From Hyalella azteca (Eukaryota > Arthropoda > Malacostraca > Amphipoda > Hyalellidae), in contig NW_025941583.1 in assembly GCF_000764305.2 (NCBI RefSeq), positions 20,365 through 84,364 on the forward strand: DNA of 64,000 nt. Direction: 5' to 3'. Every line of letters begins with the position of its first letter. The stretch's first letter is position 1. The notes under the pieces are model-generated. The model had not been told where the DNA came from. It searched no databases and saw only the letters and a program-made list of their open reading frames with translations. This document shows positions 24,849 through 37,700 of the stretch, piece by piece. The position numbers and the translations under genes are program-made.

Positions 24849-25591
24849 GCCTCGGAGTGCCATGCCGACAACCCTCAGAGTCGACCAAATCGGGCTCGCC
24901 AAGCTCCCGCGTATCCACGTTAGCCGCGTTGCTACGCCGCCATCTTTGTATCACACTGGCGCCTCAGCTTACTCCTTCGTTCCTACACATTTGGACGTTT
25001 TGGTAGCAGTGGAGAAAGAAAGAACAAAGCATAAAGGATTAGGCTGTTGTCAAAAACTCCTTCCTTGAGTGAGAGACCGATATTTAAGAAAATTGTTCGA
25101 CATTAGCGATGTTTATGCCAACGAAGTGCCGGCAAAATCATGATGCGCAGATTTTGCAAGCCTGCCTCCCGTTTAACACGGTGATAATGTGATTTACTAA
25201 ACTATTTGGTGTTTGGTGGTTGGCCAATACACCTTGTAAGAATTTGAGGCATACAAGACGCTTGAAGCTTACAAACAATTTGTGGATGGATGGGTACAGG
25301 CGATGGAGAAACGAAACTTCCACGAATCAAGAAAGGCGATGTACCTGGTAGAGTTAGTTTGGTAGTACAATTACTGTACAACTGGACGAAGATAATGATG
25401 CTGATAAATGGAGCCTTCTAAGAATGGAAAATGAAATTCCTTTTCACTTTTTTGAGGTGGAAAAGGATAAAATTTTATCAATGCTTACCAGGTAACCAGG
25501 GTTCGGACGGCTCATAGTAATACCTGGTAATACCGATCCCGATATTTGACGCACTCATGTGACACCTCAGACCACAGAACTGACCAACAAC
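24849..25591. other. Intergenic DNA, no gene recognised
   Basis: Unique sequence begins after the duplication. The start is moderately GC-rich (24.85-24.97 kb) with no recognisable domain in any frame. Parts may be decayed transposon, given the RT-like remnant that follows. Confidence 0.4.
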
Positions 25592-25720
25592 ATACCATTT
25601 CACCAGAAACCTCGACGTTATGCAAAACTAATTTATATTGAAATTGAAAGGCAATGTAAAGAACTCGAAACATTTGATGTTATAGAACAAAGCGAATCAG
25701 TTTGATCTTCCAGCAAACCA
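25592..25720 (+). pseudogene. Possible remnant of an LTR-retrotransposon reverse transcriptase
   Basis: The frame beginning ATACCATTTCACCAG reads IPFHQKPRRYAKLIYIEIER and continues QCKELETFDVIEQSES before a TGA. This resembles the start of Ty3/gypsy RT domains, where a proline/arginine-rich lead is followed by a helix ending in 'GVIEPSxSP'. Only about 40 codons remain and there is no downstream YxDD, so it would be a dead fragment. The match is by eye and weak. Confidence 0.3.
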
Positions 25721-26995
25721 GCCAACTGCAACACTATCATTGCTGCAGGATAATGGATCATGACAATGTTATCTGATCTGTAAATATTATTACGTTTTAT
25801 TCTTACTTATGTAGCTTATCTAAAGGCAAGTAAGAGATTTTGCCCCTGGAAAATGTATAGTATCGTATATAATAAATATTCACGGCCGGTAAACTGATAT
25901 GCGATACAGATCCCACAATGCATCTGGCGATTCGGTGCCGTGACGTCATCCTTTCGACCGATCTGATGACCCATGACGAGCTTCAATTAGGATGGTACGC
26001 TAAAAAAACAACCTGGTTAAGGCAAAGCCGGCCATTATTATGCCAGCCTTCAACTCAATCAATCCTAGAAAACAATGTATTTCGGTATACTTGAGATCAA
26101 ATTATATTGCTTAAGAAAATATTTCCATCTGACAGAATCTGAAATAATGCCGCTTTATTTATCAAGCTTTCCTATCCAGGGTTCTCAACATTTCAAATGA
26201 ATATATAATATTTATCACACATTTAGCACCTTTCTTTAGGATCTTTACTCGTGTTATTCGAACACTAAGTTTTCATTGCAGTCTTTCAAATTGGAATGCA
26301 TAGAAGTTACAACGCGTATATACTTTGAAGTCGTAACTCTAACTCTTGTCAGTTCATTAACTGTTGTTCAGGGAAAATAATCAACACTTGGTATTTAGGC
26401 ATAATTATATGTAAGGCTCATATAATACAAATTAATGCACTCCTGCTGTCATCATTGGCGCATAACAAACTAGCTTGAGATTTACAGGTCGAACCGTACA
26501 GAATAACTATTTTTCATAAATCTTCCGAGCGAAGCATTGACAGTAAAATATTTCCGTTTACTCAATCGAATTCCTAACTTCGAAAGCAAGAATTTAGAAC
26601 AGGCACGCATTGCCACAAATTTGAAGCTGTGCTCATTCAAAATGAGGCATAAAAACCCGAAATCTCGGACAAGCTTGCACATTATGTTAGCCACCTGCAA
26701 GCGTGAGGCGGAAAAAAATTGCAAGGAATCCTACCTACATAACAATTACACTCAAATACAGATATCCATGGCGAATTATCGGTGTCTCTAAACTAAAGCC
26801 TTAAATAGTTACGGCAACCTCATTGTCTTCACGTTGGCGACAGACGCCAAGTCTCATCGCAGGATTTCACATTTCTTGTTAGAAAAATATTTCAGCCGAC
26901 CTAAAAATACAATTAGATTGCATCTCTATTCCAAATTATTGATTTAGCTGAGGTCTTGACTTCAATCAAAATTTAATTCGTCTTAAACATTTTGA
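25721..26995. other. Intergenic DNA downstream of the large minus-strand gene
   Basis: No convincing coding sequence is seen. TTTATT near 26154-26160 (AATAAA on the minus strand) could be the polyadenylation signal of the large gene, which would imply a 3'UTR of about 840 nt; closer signals were not found. Confidence 0.4.
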
Positions 26996-29900
26996 TCATT
27001 TCATTATAGCCGAGAGAACTGCGTTGTGAATTCTTGAATCAGTGCTGGTCCTTGGGCCTTCAGTATTATTATGGCCTTCCGTAGGCAGGTTTCGAGGACC
27101 GCCAGAGAAACTCTGGGCATCATTAGCTGACATGTTCGCTGGAGGCCAGGTATCGAGAGAGGATGCTGCGACATCACTTTTTTGTGTGCTTTTGAATACT
27201 CTTTCTCGCGCGTGTTCAAGCAATCGTTCGCCCAAACGAATGTCAGCTCGTACTTTACCTCTGTGTGCGGGAGGTATGTACTTTAACTGAGAGTCTACAT
27301 CAGCCAAGCACAAGTTTATAAGATTAACGTGGTCTTCATGCACAAGAAATTTGCAGGCTTCAAGAGTATCTGTACCTCGGTTGCGAGTGACTGCAATAAG
27401 AGCGCCGAGAGCTGATGATAAATGACTTAAATACGGGGCGAATGTTTCAAGCGCTTGAAGAGCACTTGCCATACTGAAGTCACTAGATATGGATGTCGAA
27501 GCATTTAACGAAGCAGCAAGTCCCGTTGCTGGTCCAGTGGGTGGAGGTGGACCCGCTGAAGGCCAGAAAGACTCGGGTGCAGCAGACAAAGGCTGCTGGA
27601 CAGCTGGCGGTGCGCATGTTGGTGGTGGTCTTCTCGCGATGTTATGATCACCAGATGACGTTGGGTTCGAGGATGGTGCAGAAACATTCCTGTTATGTTG
27701 TTTGCTTAGAGGCTTCAATTCAATTTGCGATTCAGCCAATGTGCCATTCAAAGCTACATTGGTGTCACTTGAGCCTAACTTCTGTACTTCAGCAGCATAA
27801 TTATTCTTCCCATTTGTGCCACCTTCGAGTGGCGCATTGGTTCCACCTTCAGTTCCACACAGAGACGCGTGTTCCCTTTCCAGGAGTTCTTGTATTGTAG
27901 ATTGGTGTTCAACAGTCCCGCTAGTTTCAAATCGATCAACACAACTTGAAAGCGATCTCCCTTGAGCAGAAATATCACCCACAGTTCCAAAAGCTTGCAG
28001 GCTCTTATCTTCAATACGCTGAGGATCTTGCGTTGCATTCACTGTTGTTGCAGTGAGGCGACTTTGGGAAGAATCTCGGCCAAATTGTTGCTTTACAAGG
28101 GCACTACCGCTTTGCTGATCAATTTTCGCGAAGGCTTGCGCTGAGTTGGTTTCGGAATTCTTATCTAACATTGTATCGCTTTCATGGCCGAATATTTCAG
28201 GTTTCTTCAAGACAGACGCTTGCACCCCACTTCGATGTCGCATTTCATTCCCCTCGCCATACTTCAGTTGACCGCCTCGCCCCATTGGTTGATCATAATT
28301 TTCGTAATGAAACTGTCGCTGACCTTCATTTTGACCAAACTCTTGCCACCCTCGAAGACCAAACGCAGGTTCATCATTTTTAAACCGCTTATTTTGGTCA
28401 TTATTGGCCATTGCACCGTTGTCAGGAACTAGATGCTCCCCGGCTCCACGACTTAATGGTTTACCAGCCCAGCTTTTAGGACCAACCTGTTGGTCGGGTC
28501 CAAAACTAAATGAATCATTGCTTTGATCTTCAGCTAATCTTCGCACACCATTAAATGGTTGGACATCAGTTTCAACACCGACGGGCTTCTGATTCTTGCC
28601 TCCAAAAGGAAGCATTTCATTTCCAATACCTCGTAGAGTTCGACTTTCGTTGGCTACCAAATTCTGTTCTTTGCCGTCAAACCCGCTGCAGGGGAGCCGC
28701 TGACCTCCGCGACCAAATGGTGGCAAATCTTGATCTCTGTTTCCAACTGTTTGATTACCTCCGCGACCAAATGGTGGCAAATCTTGATCTCTGTTTCCGA
28801 CTGTTTGATTACCTCCGCGGCCAAATGGTGGCAAATCTTGATCTCTGTTTCCGACTGTTTGATTACCTCCGCGACCAAATGGTGGCAAATCTTGATCTCT
28901 GTTTCCGACTGTTTGATTACCTCCGCGACCAAATGGTCTACAATCTTTATCTCTGTTTCCAACTGCTTGATTACCACCGCGACCAAATGGTGGCAAATCT
29001 TTATCTCTGTTTCCGACTGTTTGATTACCTCCGCGACCAAATGGTCTCAAATCTTTATCTCTGTTTTCGACTGTTTGATTACCTCCGCGACCAAATGGTG
29101 GCAAATCTTTATCTCTGTTTCCAACTGTTTGATTACCTCCTCGGCCAAATGATCGCAAATCTTGATCTCTGTTTTCGACTGTTTGATTACCTTCGCGACC
29201 AAATGGTGGCAAATCTTTATCTCTGTTTCCAACTGTTTGATTACCTCCGCGGCCAAATGATCGCAAATCTTGATCTCTGTTTTCGACTGTTTGATTACCT
29301 TCGCGGCCAAATGATGGCAAACCTCGTTCTCTGCTTTCATATAGCTGATCATCTTCGCGGCCGAATGGAGGCCAGTCTTGTTCTTTCTTTCCAAATCGTT
29401 GATTACTTCCACGGCCAAAAGATGAAACATCTTGTTCTCTGTTGCCAAATTGCGTTTCACCTCCCCTACCGAATTGCGGCAAATCTTGATCCCTGCAACC
29501 AAATTGTTTACCACCACGGCCAAATGGTGGCAAATCTTGTCTTTTTTCACCAAATTGTTTACCTCCACGGCCAAATGCAGGCAGTTCAGGTTCTCTGCCA
29601 TCAAAGTGTGTTTTACCTCCACGGCAAAACGGTGGAAAATCTTCATCACCAAACGGACGCTGACCTCCACGGCCGAACGGCTGAAAATCTTGTTCTTCAT
29701 CACCAAACGGACGCTGACTTCCACGGCCAAACGGTTGAAAATCTTGTTCTTTATCACCAAACGAACGCTGACCTCCTCGACCGAACGGTTGTAAATCTTC
29801 TTCTCTGTCACCAAATGAACACTGACCTCCACGGCCGAACGGTTGCAACTCTTTTTCTCTATCACCAAACGGACGCTGACCTCCACGGCCGAACGGTTGA

Positions 29901-31734
29901 AAATCTTGTTCTTTATCACCAAACGACCGCTGATCTCCCCGGCCGAACGGTTGCAACTCTTGTTCTCTATCATCAAATGGACGCTGACCTCCACGGCCGA
30001 ACGGTTGCAACTCTTGTTCTCTATCATCAAATGGACGCTGACCTCCACGGCCGAACGGTTGCAACTCTTGTTCTCTATCACCTAATGGACGCTGACCTCC
30101 TCGGCCGAACGGTTGCAACTCTTGTTCTCTATCATCAAATGGACGCTGACCTCCTCGGCCGAACGATTGCAACTCTTGTTCTCTATCACCAAATGGGCGC
30201 TGACCTCCACGGCCGAACGGTTGAAAATCTTTTTCTTTATCATCAAATGGACGCTGATCTCCTCGGCCGAACGGTTGGAAATCACGTTCCTTGTTGTCAA
30301 GCTGTTGTTTACCTCCACCACCAAATTTCCAATGGCCGCCGCGTCCAAATGTTTCTCGTTCTCTGTTTCCAAACTGCCGTTTACCTCCACGATCAACGTC
30401 TGGTACATCGTTTACTTTGTTGTCAAAATGGCTCTCACCTTCACGGCCAAACAGCCTAGAATTTTGTCCTCGGTCGCAAGACTCTTTTTGACTGCCACGT
30501 CCAAATTGCTGTAATTCATATTCAGTGTTGATAAACGGTTTGTGACCTCCACGGCTCGACAGTTGGCGATCTTGTTCATTGTTGAAGTGCTGCATCTTTT
30601 CATGGCCAAATTGGCGGAAATTTTTGTCTCTTTTACTACACAGTTGCGGCACTTCACCCCCTAATGACCTCATATCGACGTCCATACTGTCTCCACGGCC
30701 ACGTGTTGCTGAACTGACGGGTCGAGGATCAAATTGGTTGTTTTGATCATGACCTCTGCGACTAAATGACTCGTTTCTTTCAAGACTGGATTCCTGTAAC
30801 CCAGCGCGATTAAATTGTTGAGCATCTTCTTCAAACCCAAATTTTCGCTTACTTCCCTGTTCAAAATCTCTTCCGAGATTCTTCAATCCATGCCCATAGT
30901 CTTTCGAAAATTTCGGCAATCCTTCATGACCCATCGGTAGTTGACTACGACCATCAAAATCCTGCACGTTTTTAACATTATCCGTTTCGCTATCCCAAGG
31001 ATGACCTTTGTGCCCGAAGGGTTGACGGGAAAATTTATCCAGCATTCCACGTCCAGCGCTCGACCCACGCCCACCGCTGACACCCCGTCCGACGCCAGAC
31101 CCTCGCCAATAGCCAGACGGACTTTCTTTCCGTTCGTCATAGCCACGATACGAAAATTTATCCCTAATTTTATTTTCAAAGACCGGCACATCTGTGCTAC
31201 TTGACGAACTTTTAGTTTCTCTCGACGTGCGTGGTGATTGTAGTTTATTTGAGGTCGGCGTCGCAGTTATATTTTTGCTGATATCATTCAGTTTGTGTGA
31301 TTCTCGAGATACCATCTTGGTGACACCACCATCCAACCTCGCACACTTCTCTCTAGAAGATTCCACGTTCGTTTTTTCTTCCTCCTCGTATGCATTTATG
31401 GCTGAGAATGGCCGCTTCAGTACCGCCACATCATGACGTGAATTTTCATGCTGCATCTCGCTAGATGCCCGACTTCCGTGAGATGGCGACTCATGTTTTT
31501 GCTTAGGATCCACGTGCGTATTCTCCATTGTCAGTGATTTCTGTTCATTCGTCGTGGGCGCTTCTCCAGTAAACTGCAGGAGCTGGTCCAGTACCGACTT
31601 TTTGAGCTGCGCCTTCGGCTCCGGTGAAAGTGTAGCAGAGCTTTGTTCTGGATCTGCGTTTGTTGCAGCCCCAGCTTCGCTGGAGATGTTCCAGTATCGC
31701 GGCACACGGAACAATTCACCAGATCCCGGGATGC
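26996..31734 (-). CDS. Large gene, terminal 4.7-kb exon with FGRGG repeats
   Basis: Acceptor TTTACTCAG|GCATCCC opens 4739 nt that end in ...LSAIMK and TGA at 26998-26996. The order is GSGELFRVPRYWN; an acidic/Ser-rich region with KKSVLDQLLQFTGE; an arginine/glycine-rich region; about 30 tandem 18-residue repeats; a Pro/Ala-rich stretch; then an ordered, probably conserved C-terminus (LVHEDHVNLINLCLADVDSQ, IPPAHRGKVRADIRLGERLL). RGG-type repeats bind RNA and are arginine-methylation targets. Long open frames on the opposite strand arise because the repeat length is a multiple of three. Confidence 0.85.
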
Positions 31735-34700
31735 CTGAGTAAATTATCATAGTAATAATAATAATAAAGTGAGAACAAATTACGAGCATGCAAATTAAAA
31801 AGGAGTTATGAATGGCAAATTTGCAGGTGTTCAAAATCCAGGTTCATCTGGCTTCCAGAAACATACAAAAATAAAAATTACCTATATGAAAAACACACCA
31901 AATTTTTGCGAGCTTATTTCTAATACAAGATAAATAGTATAATTTTTACGATAAATAATTAATACTTATAGACTGCCAATACTAGGATTTCTTGAAGATA
32001 AAGATATTTGCACAAATTAAAATTACAAGTTAGCTGAATTGCTTCTTTACTCACCCAGGGTGCCTGAAATTGAGAATTTGTGAGCAAAATGCAGCACGCC
32101 GTAGAGTTCGTGAGCGGCGTTAAGAGCCGGGCTGTTCACCACAGACTGAGCAGCATTGCTGGCAACCAGCACGCTGCACACACCACCTGTTAACCAAATA
32201 CAATGACATTGACCAATCAGTTCTTTTGCTACACAACAGAGGACAGATTAGACTGAGATTAATAGAAAAGCCACAAGACTAAAAAGGATTGCTCCTGTAC
32301 GACAATATTTTGTTTAAGATGGTGCGCACATCGGAGACATAAAGGTCACACGGAAGACCATTTCAAGAAAAATACGGTTCTTTTTGCCTAAGAATCACCG
32401 TTATCCCAATAAACTCGACTTGACACAAGACTCACGAGGCTTGCTCCTGTGCGAGAATATCTTGATTTGATTTATTTATTTATTCACACAGGAGCACACG
32501 TTACAATGAAAAAATAAAAAGAGACGTGAAATAAAATAGCAAGGCTTCCAGGTGAATGCCCATAAGCTAAAAAAGCTTCGCAGGCAAAACAATAGGTACA
32601 TGACTCAATTCCAATGATAACAAGACGACGATTTGAACAAATAAGTAAAAAATTTATAAAATTAGCAAAACCATTGACAAAAGCCTTAAAAACTGATAAC
32701 CGTATGTTATAGCAGAAAAATCAGCAAAAAAGAGGCAATGTCAACATCACACTTAGTAAAACAGAGTACAACTATAAACATCTAGTCAAAATACCAAAAA
32801 ACTTGCATAATAATCGAAGTCAAATTAATACTGGTTAAGGATAAAATCACGGTATTTTATTTTTAAAAACATTTTAGAGCAATCTTGTTTGAACTCATTG
32901 GGCAATTCGTTAAAATATTTGACACAATTAAAAATGGTACCGCTTTTTTTCTATGTCTAAACGAACCGGTGGTAGGGTTCGCACCATCTTGTTCATGATG
33001 GTGCGGATATCGGCAGCAGTAATACCACACCGAAGACATATACAGTTATTTTTGCCTGAGAATCACCGTTATCAGAACAACCTCGACTTGACACAAGACT
33101 CACGAGGCTTGCTCCTGTACGAGAATATTTTGTTCATGATGGTGCGGACATCAGAGGCAGTAATACCACACGGAAGACATATACAGTTATTTTTGCCTAA
33201 GAATCACAGTTATCACAACAACCTCGACTTGACACAAGACTCACGAGGCTTGCTCCTGTACGAGAATATCTTGTTCATGATGGTGCGGACATCAGAGGCA
33301 GTAATACCACACGGAAGACAAATACGGTTCTTTTTGCCTAAGAATCACAGTTATCACAACAACCTCGACTTGACACAAGACTCACGAGGCTTGCTCCTGT
33401 ACAAGAATATCTTGTTCATGATGGTGCGGACATCAGAGGCAGTAATACCACACGGAAGACAAATACGGTTCTTTTTGCCTAAGAATCACAGTTATCACAA
33501 CAACCTCGACTTGACACAAGACTCACGAGGCTTGCTCCTGTACAAGAATATCTTGTTCATGATGGTGCGGACATCAGAGGCAGTAATACCACACGGAAGA
33601 CAAATACGGTTCTTTTTGCCTAAGAATCACAGTTATCACAACAACCTCGACTTGACACAAGACTCACGAGGCTTGCTCCTGTACAAGAATATCTTGTTCA
33701 TGATGGTGCGGACATCAGAGGCAGTAATACCACACGGAAGACAAATACGGTTCTTTTTGCCTAAGAATCACAGTTATCACAACAACCTCGACTTGACACA
33801 AGACTCACGAGGCTTGCTCCTGTACAAGAATATCTTGTTCATGATGGTGCGGACATCAGAGGCAGTAATACCACACGGAAGACAAATACGGTTCTTTTTG
33901 CCTAAGAATCACAGTTATCACAACAACCTCGACTTGACACAAGACTCACGAGGCTTGCTCCTGTACGAGAATATCTTGTTCATGATGGTGCGGACATCAG
34001 AGGCATAAAGACTGTCTCTTATACACATCTAGATGTGTATAAGAGACATGTCTAGACACGGTCACGTCATGGTCTGTCTCACCTCTGCCATGTCTAGACA
34101 CGGTCACGTCATGGTCTGCCTCACCTCTGCCATGTCTAGACACGGTCACGTCGTGCAGTTCAGCGATGGGCTTGACGAGTTTAGCGGCTGCCTCGGCCAC
34201 CGCCGCCTCAGGGGTGAGGAAAAGCACCCGCAGCGTCCTGGCCAAACTTAGATCTGCTGTATATCAAATTTAGTTAGACAAATATGATGCATACCTGATA
34301 TGTAGTAGTTTAATTTCATTTTCGCATCAATTTTGAGAGAAGTATCAGGATAACATTGTATAAAAACAATGTTCAAATATTTCACAATACTTTACAATAA
34401 CACTTACACGTTTTCAACAACAAATTAATCAAAAATATCAAAAGATAGGTAGCTGAATTAGTCGACCATGTAAGTTAAATTGAAAATTATATCAGATAAA
34501 TTAATACTGGTTACAATGCGACCGATCTACAGCCGAGTCAATAAAGGGAGTTGAAGTTCCCAAATGAATCATGAAAATAATACTAACTTTTTCTGATTTT
34601 GAAGAGCGATCTTATGGCCCCAGCAAGGAAGATGAAGCTTTTCTCGAGCCCCGTCAGGTAAAGATCGTTGAAGCCAGTGAAATAAAATATATCTGGCGAC

Positions 34701-37700
34701 CCTGCAATAAACAAAAATATTTCGTGTTTGAAATCAACCGAGTTACTTCATTTCACAACCACGGGTCTCTGTAAAAACTTTACTTACTATAAACTTCACA
34801 TTGCTGAGAATAACTGATAATAGCGTAGTGGTTTGCCTGCATAAATTGCCAAACTGCCGAAAATTAGCATGACTTTAACTTTCATCAAGGGAATTATAAG
34901 GACTAATTTATAAGAATACAAAGTACAAGAATTCCCTTAAGAAAAATGCAATTATTTATACCTACTTTCAATTTGAGAGTAATAGTGAATTTGCATGATA
35001 CAGAAAATTAATACATGAGCAACGAGACTCAACAAAATACAACTTCGCCAAAATGTAGATATAACGTCCACGTCTACATTAAGCTCTGGAGATTTAATTA
35101 ATAAACTAACAAGGAAGGCATGAGAACAACCAAGAGAAAACAAACTTAACCCAAGAATNGTTGTCAAATTATACATTTCACAAAACGCAGAAAAGAAATA
35201 CAAACTTCTGATGCACGCACTGTAGCTTAAAATTCTGAACTTGTTCATTCTGAACGCACCTTTTCTTCGACCACTAAGCTTTCACTACCGGTTATAACAA
35301 TGAAATATATAGAAGTTACAATGCTCATATACCTGAAGGCATGACCCTGGTCAGTTTATTAACTAAAATTCAAGGAAGTAATCAACACTTGAAATTCACA
35401 AATAGATCACACCTGGATGCATAGCAGCGCATGGCTGAGTTTTGAGGCAGCGTCCGCTTTTGTCTCGTTTGGTGCAGAGTTGCTGCAGGAAATTGCTCGG
35501 ATGCAGCAAGTGTTCAACCACATTCCGGCTGTGCGGACATAAGTTCGGTTGGCTAGAGCACTCCTTGGTTGGGCAAAGCTTGGGCCTGCAGAGAAAACAA
35601 GCAATATCGGTAAAAATAGAATAAATTCTGAAAAAATAATTCTAAACAAAAAATTTATTTTTCATTATTAAAAATAATTATAATTAGTTGTACAAATTTT
35701 TTCCAATTGTAATGCTATCTTACGCACAACAGATTCTTCATACCAAATAATTTAATGAAAATGAGTGAAAAAAAAATGCATTTCTTGCTTTATAATTAGT
35801 ATTATAAACTTAAACTACTCGAAATAACAAATAAGCTTCAATTTAAAGATGAACATTAACATTCATCAAAAACTGTATTTTCACTTGTAAATGTGATGCT
35901 GCTGATTATTGGAAAAGCACAACGGGATTCTTGACGTATAGATAATACAATCAATATACAAATTAATCGGTCAACAAATTATATCTTTAAAAAATTCATT
36001 GGTAAACACCCTTGTCAGATGTGATTCAATGTTCGACAGGATTGTGCACAAAAAAATTGGGATATAAATAATGAATACAAAAAATCTTCGATATAATACT
36101 AAAAAAACTCTATTCATAACTTATTATATATGTGAAAAAATTCATTTAAAAATCGTTAGTATACTGTTGAGTCATGTGGCGGAAATAATCGTCCTTTGAA
36201 TTTTACACAAAGATATATAATTTAAAACAAAATTCATAATTCCACTTACTTCAACTTCGTCAGCCCACATTTGTACTTTCGACCTCACTTGTAACGATAT
36301 CGCTGCAATTAACTTAATTTACTACGCTAGGCTTACCACACTGCAACTCAGTCATAATAAGGGCTATGCTATGCTTACCACACTGTAACTCAGTCATAAT
36401 AAGGGCAGCGACGTGTGCGTTGTAGAGCTCGACGTGGGAGCGCAGCATGGCACACTGAGCCCTCAGCACTGCTGTACCTACCGTCACACAGCCGTCTGTA
36501 GGCAGAAGTAATGCATGAGATGTTATTCACTTACAGCTAACTCGTGAATGATATTCAAAGATAGGTTAAAAGATCATATTTTGTGTGTTGCAAACGGCTT
36601 TAAAGAGCAAGACACACCTAGGTTTATGTTTTTTTTTCTCATTCGTGTTTAATAAACTTCACAGTAAGGTTATGCTAAATGCAATTATAAACTGACTCAA
36701 TGGTTCACATTAAGTTTATGATTATTGCAATTATTACCTCAAGGGTTCAAGTTAAGTTTACGATAATTGCAACTATCTATTGACTCAATGGTTCAAGTTA
36801 CGTTTATGATAATTGCAATTATTACCTCAAGGGTTTCATCGTAGGACTGCTAAGTCTGAAACAAATACTAAGGTTACAAGGTATTGATAGTTACAAATCT
36901 CGGAGTTTATACAAATATTATTTTATTTAATAATAATATAAATAAACAAAATTTAAATAATAATATAAATATTATTATTTTATTTTATATATTTTTTGGC
37001 AGTAACCTGTTGGCGGCAAGAGGCTCGTGGCTGTGACGACGGCATCAAGGAGCCGAACATCGTAGAGCAGTGCAGCTGCCACGGCAGTGGCCTGGGTGCC
37101 GGCACGTGCAAACCAACCTGCAGCAAAGCATTCATTACACGACTTATACATACGGTACTTATATTATACTTATACCTGCCTATAAACACTTATATTATTC
37201 TCACAGAGTTTATATATTCTCTGCAATATCCTCAAGGCAATACCGACTGTTTACTCTGCAATACCGACTGTTTACAAGTAGTGTCGCTTACTTCCACCCC
37301 TCCAAATATATTCACTGCAAATTCTTATATTATTCTCACAGAGCTCCAACCTGCAGCACAGTATCAATAACATGACTTATACATACTTATATTATACTTA
37401 CACCTGCTTATAAATACTTATACTATTCTCACAGAGCTTAGAATCTGGCCAAAAAAGGGGCTTCGGATAGGAGAAAAATGACAGATTGATGCTTAGTAAT
37501 GAAGACAAATTTTAGGTTGAATTTCAATCTTGATGGATAACAGGAAATCTTCAAATGCTCCTCTAAGAGAATAATAAAAGATGTGACGAAAAACAAAAAA
37601 GGTCTTATCAACTCCAATTAGAGAACAATAACTAATTTTTATTAATAGAAATGTATATGCTAGGAATGATGGGAGGTTGAAAACTATTCTCAACAAAAAT

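Noticed and set aside
28555..30459. 634-codon plus-strand open frame (and 344-codon alternative frame on the minus strand)
   Set aside because: These are shadows of the 54-bp coding repeat of the large gene. The repeat length keeps all frames open, and only the FGRGG frame has sensible composition and splice context.
32953..34008. 351-codon plus-strand open frame
   Set aside because: It is the 141-bp intronic satellite read in frame. It has no start context, no domain, and ends in the adapter artefact.
33997..34245. Protein containing YTHLDVYKRQ
   Set aside because: This peptide is the translation of the Nextera mate-pair adapter dimer. Only the part before the 42-bp repeats is real exon.
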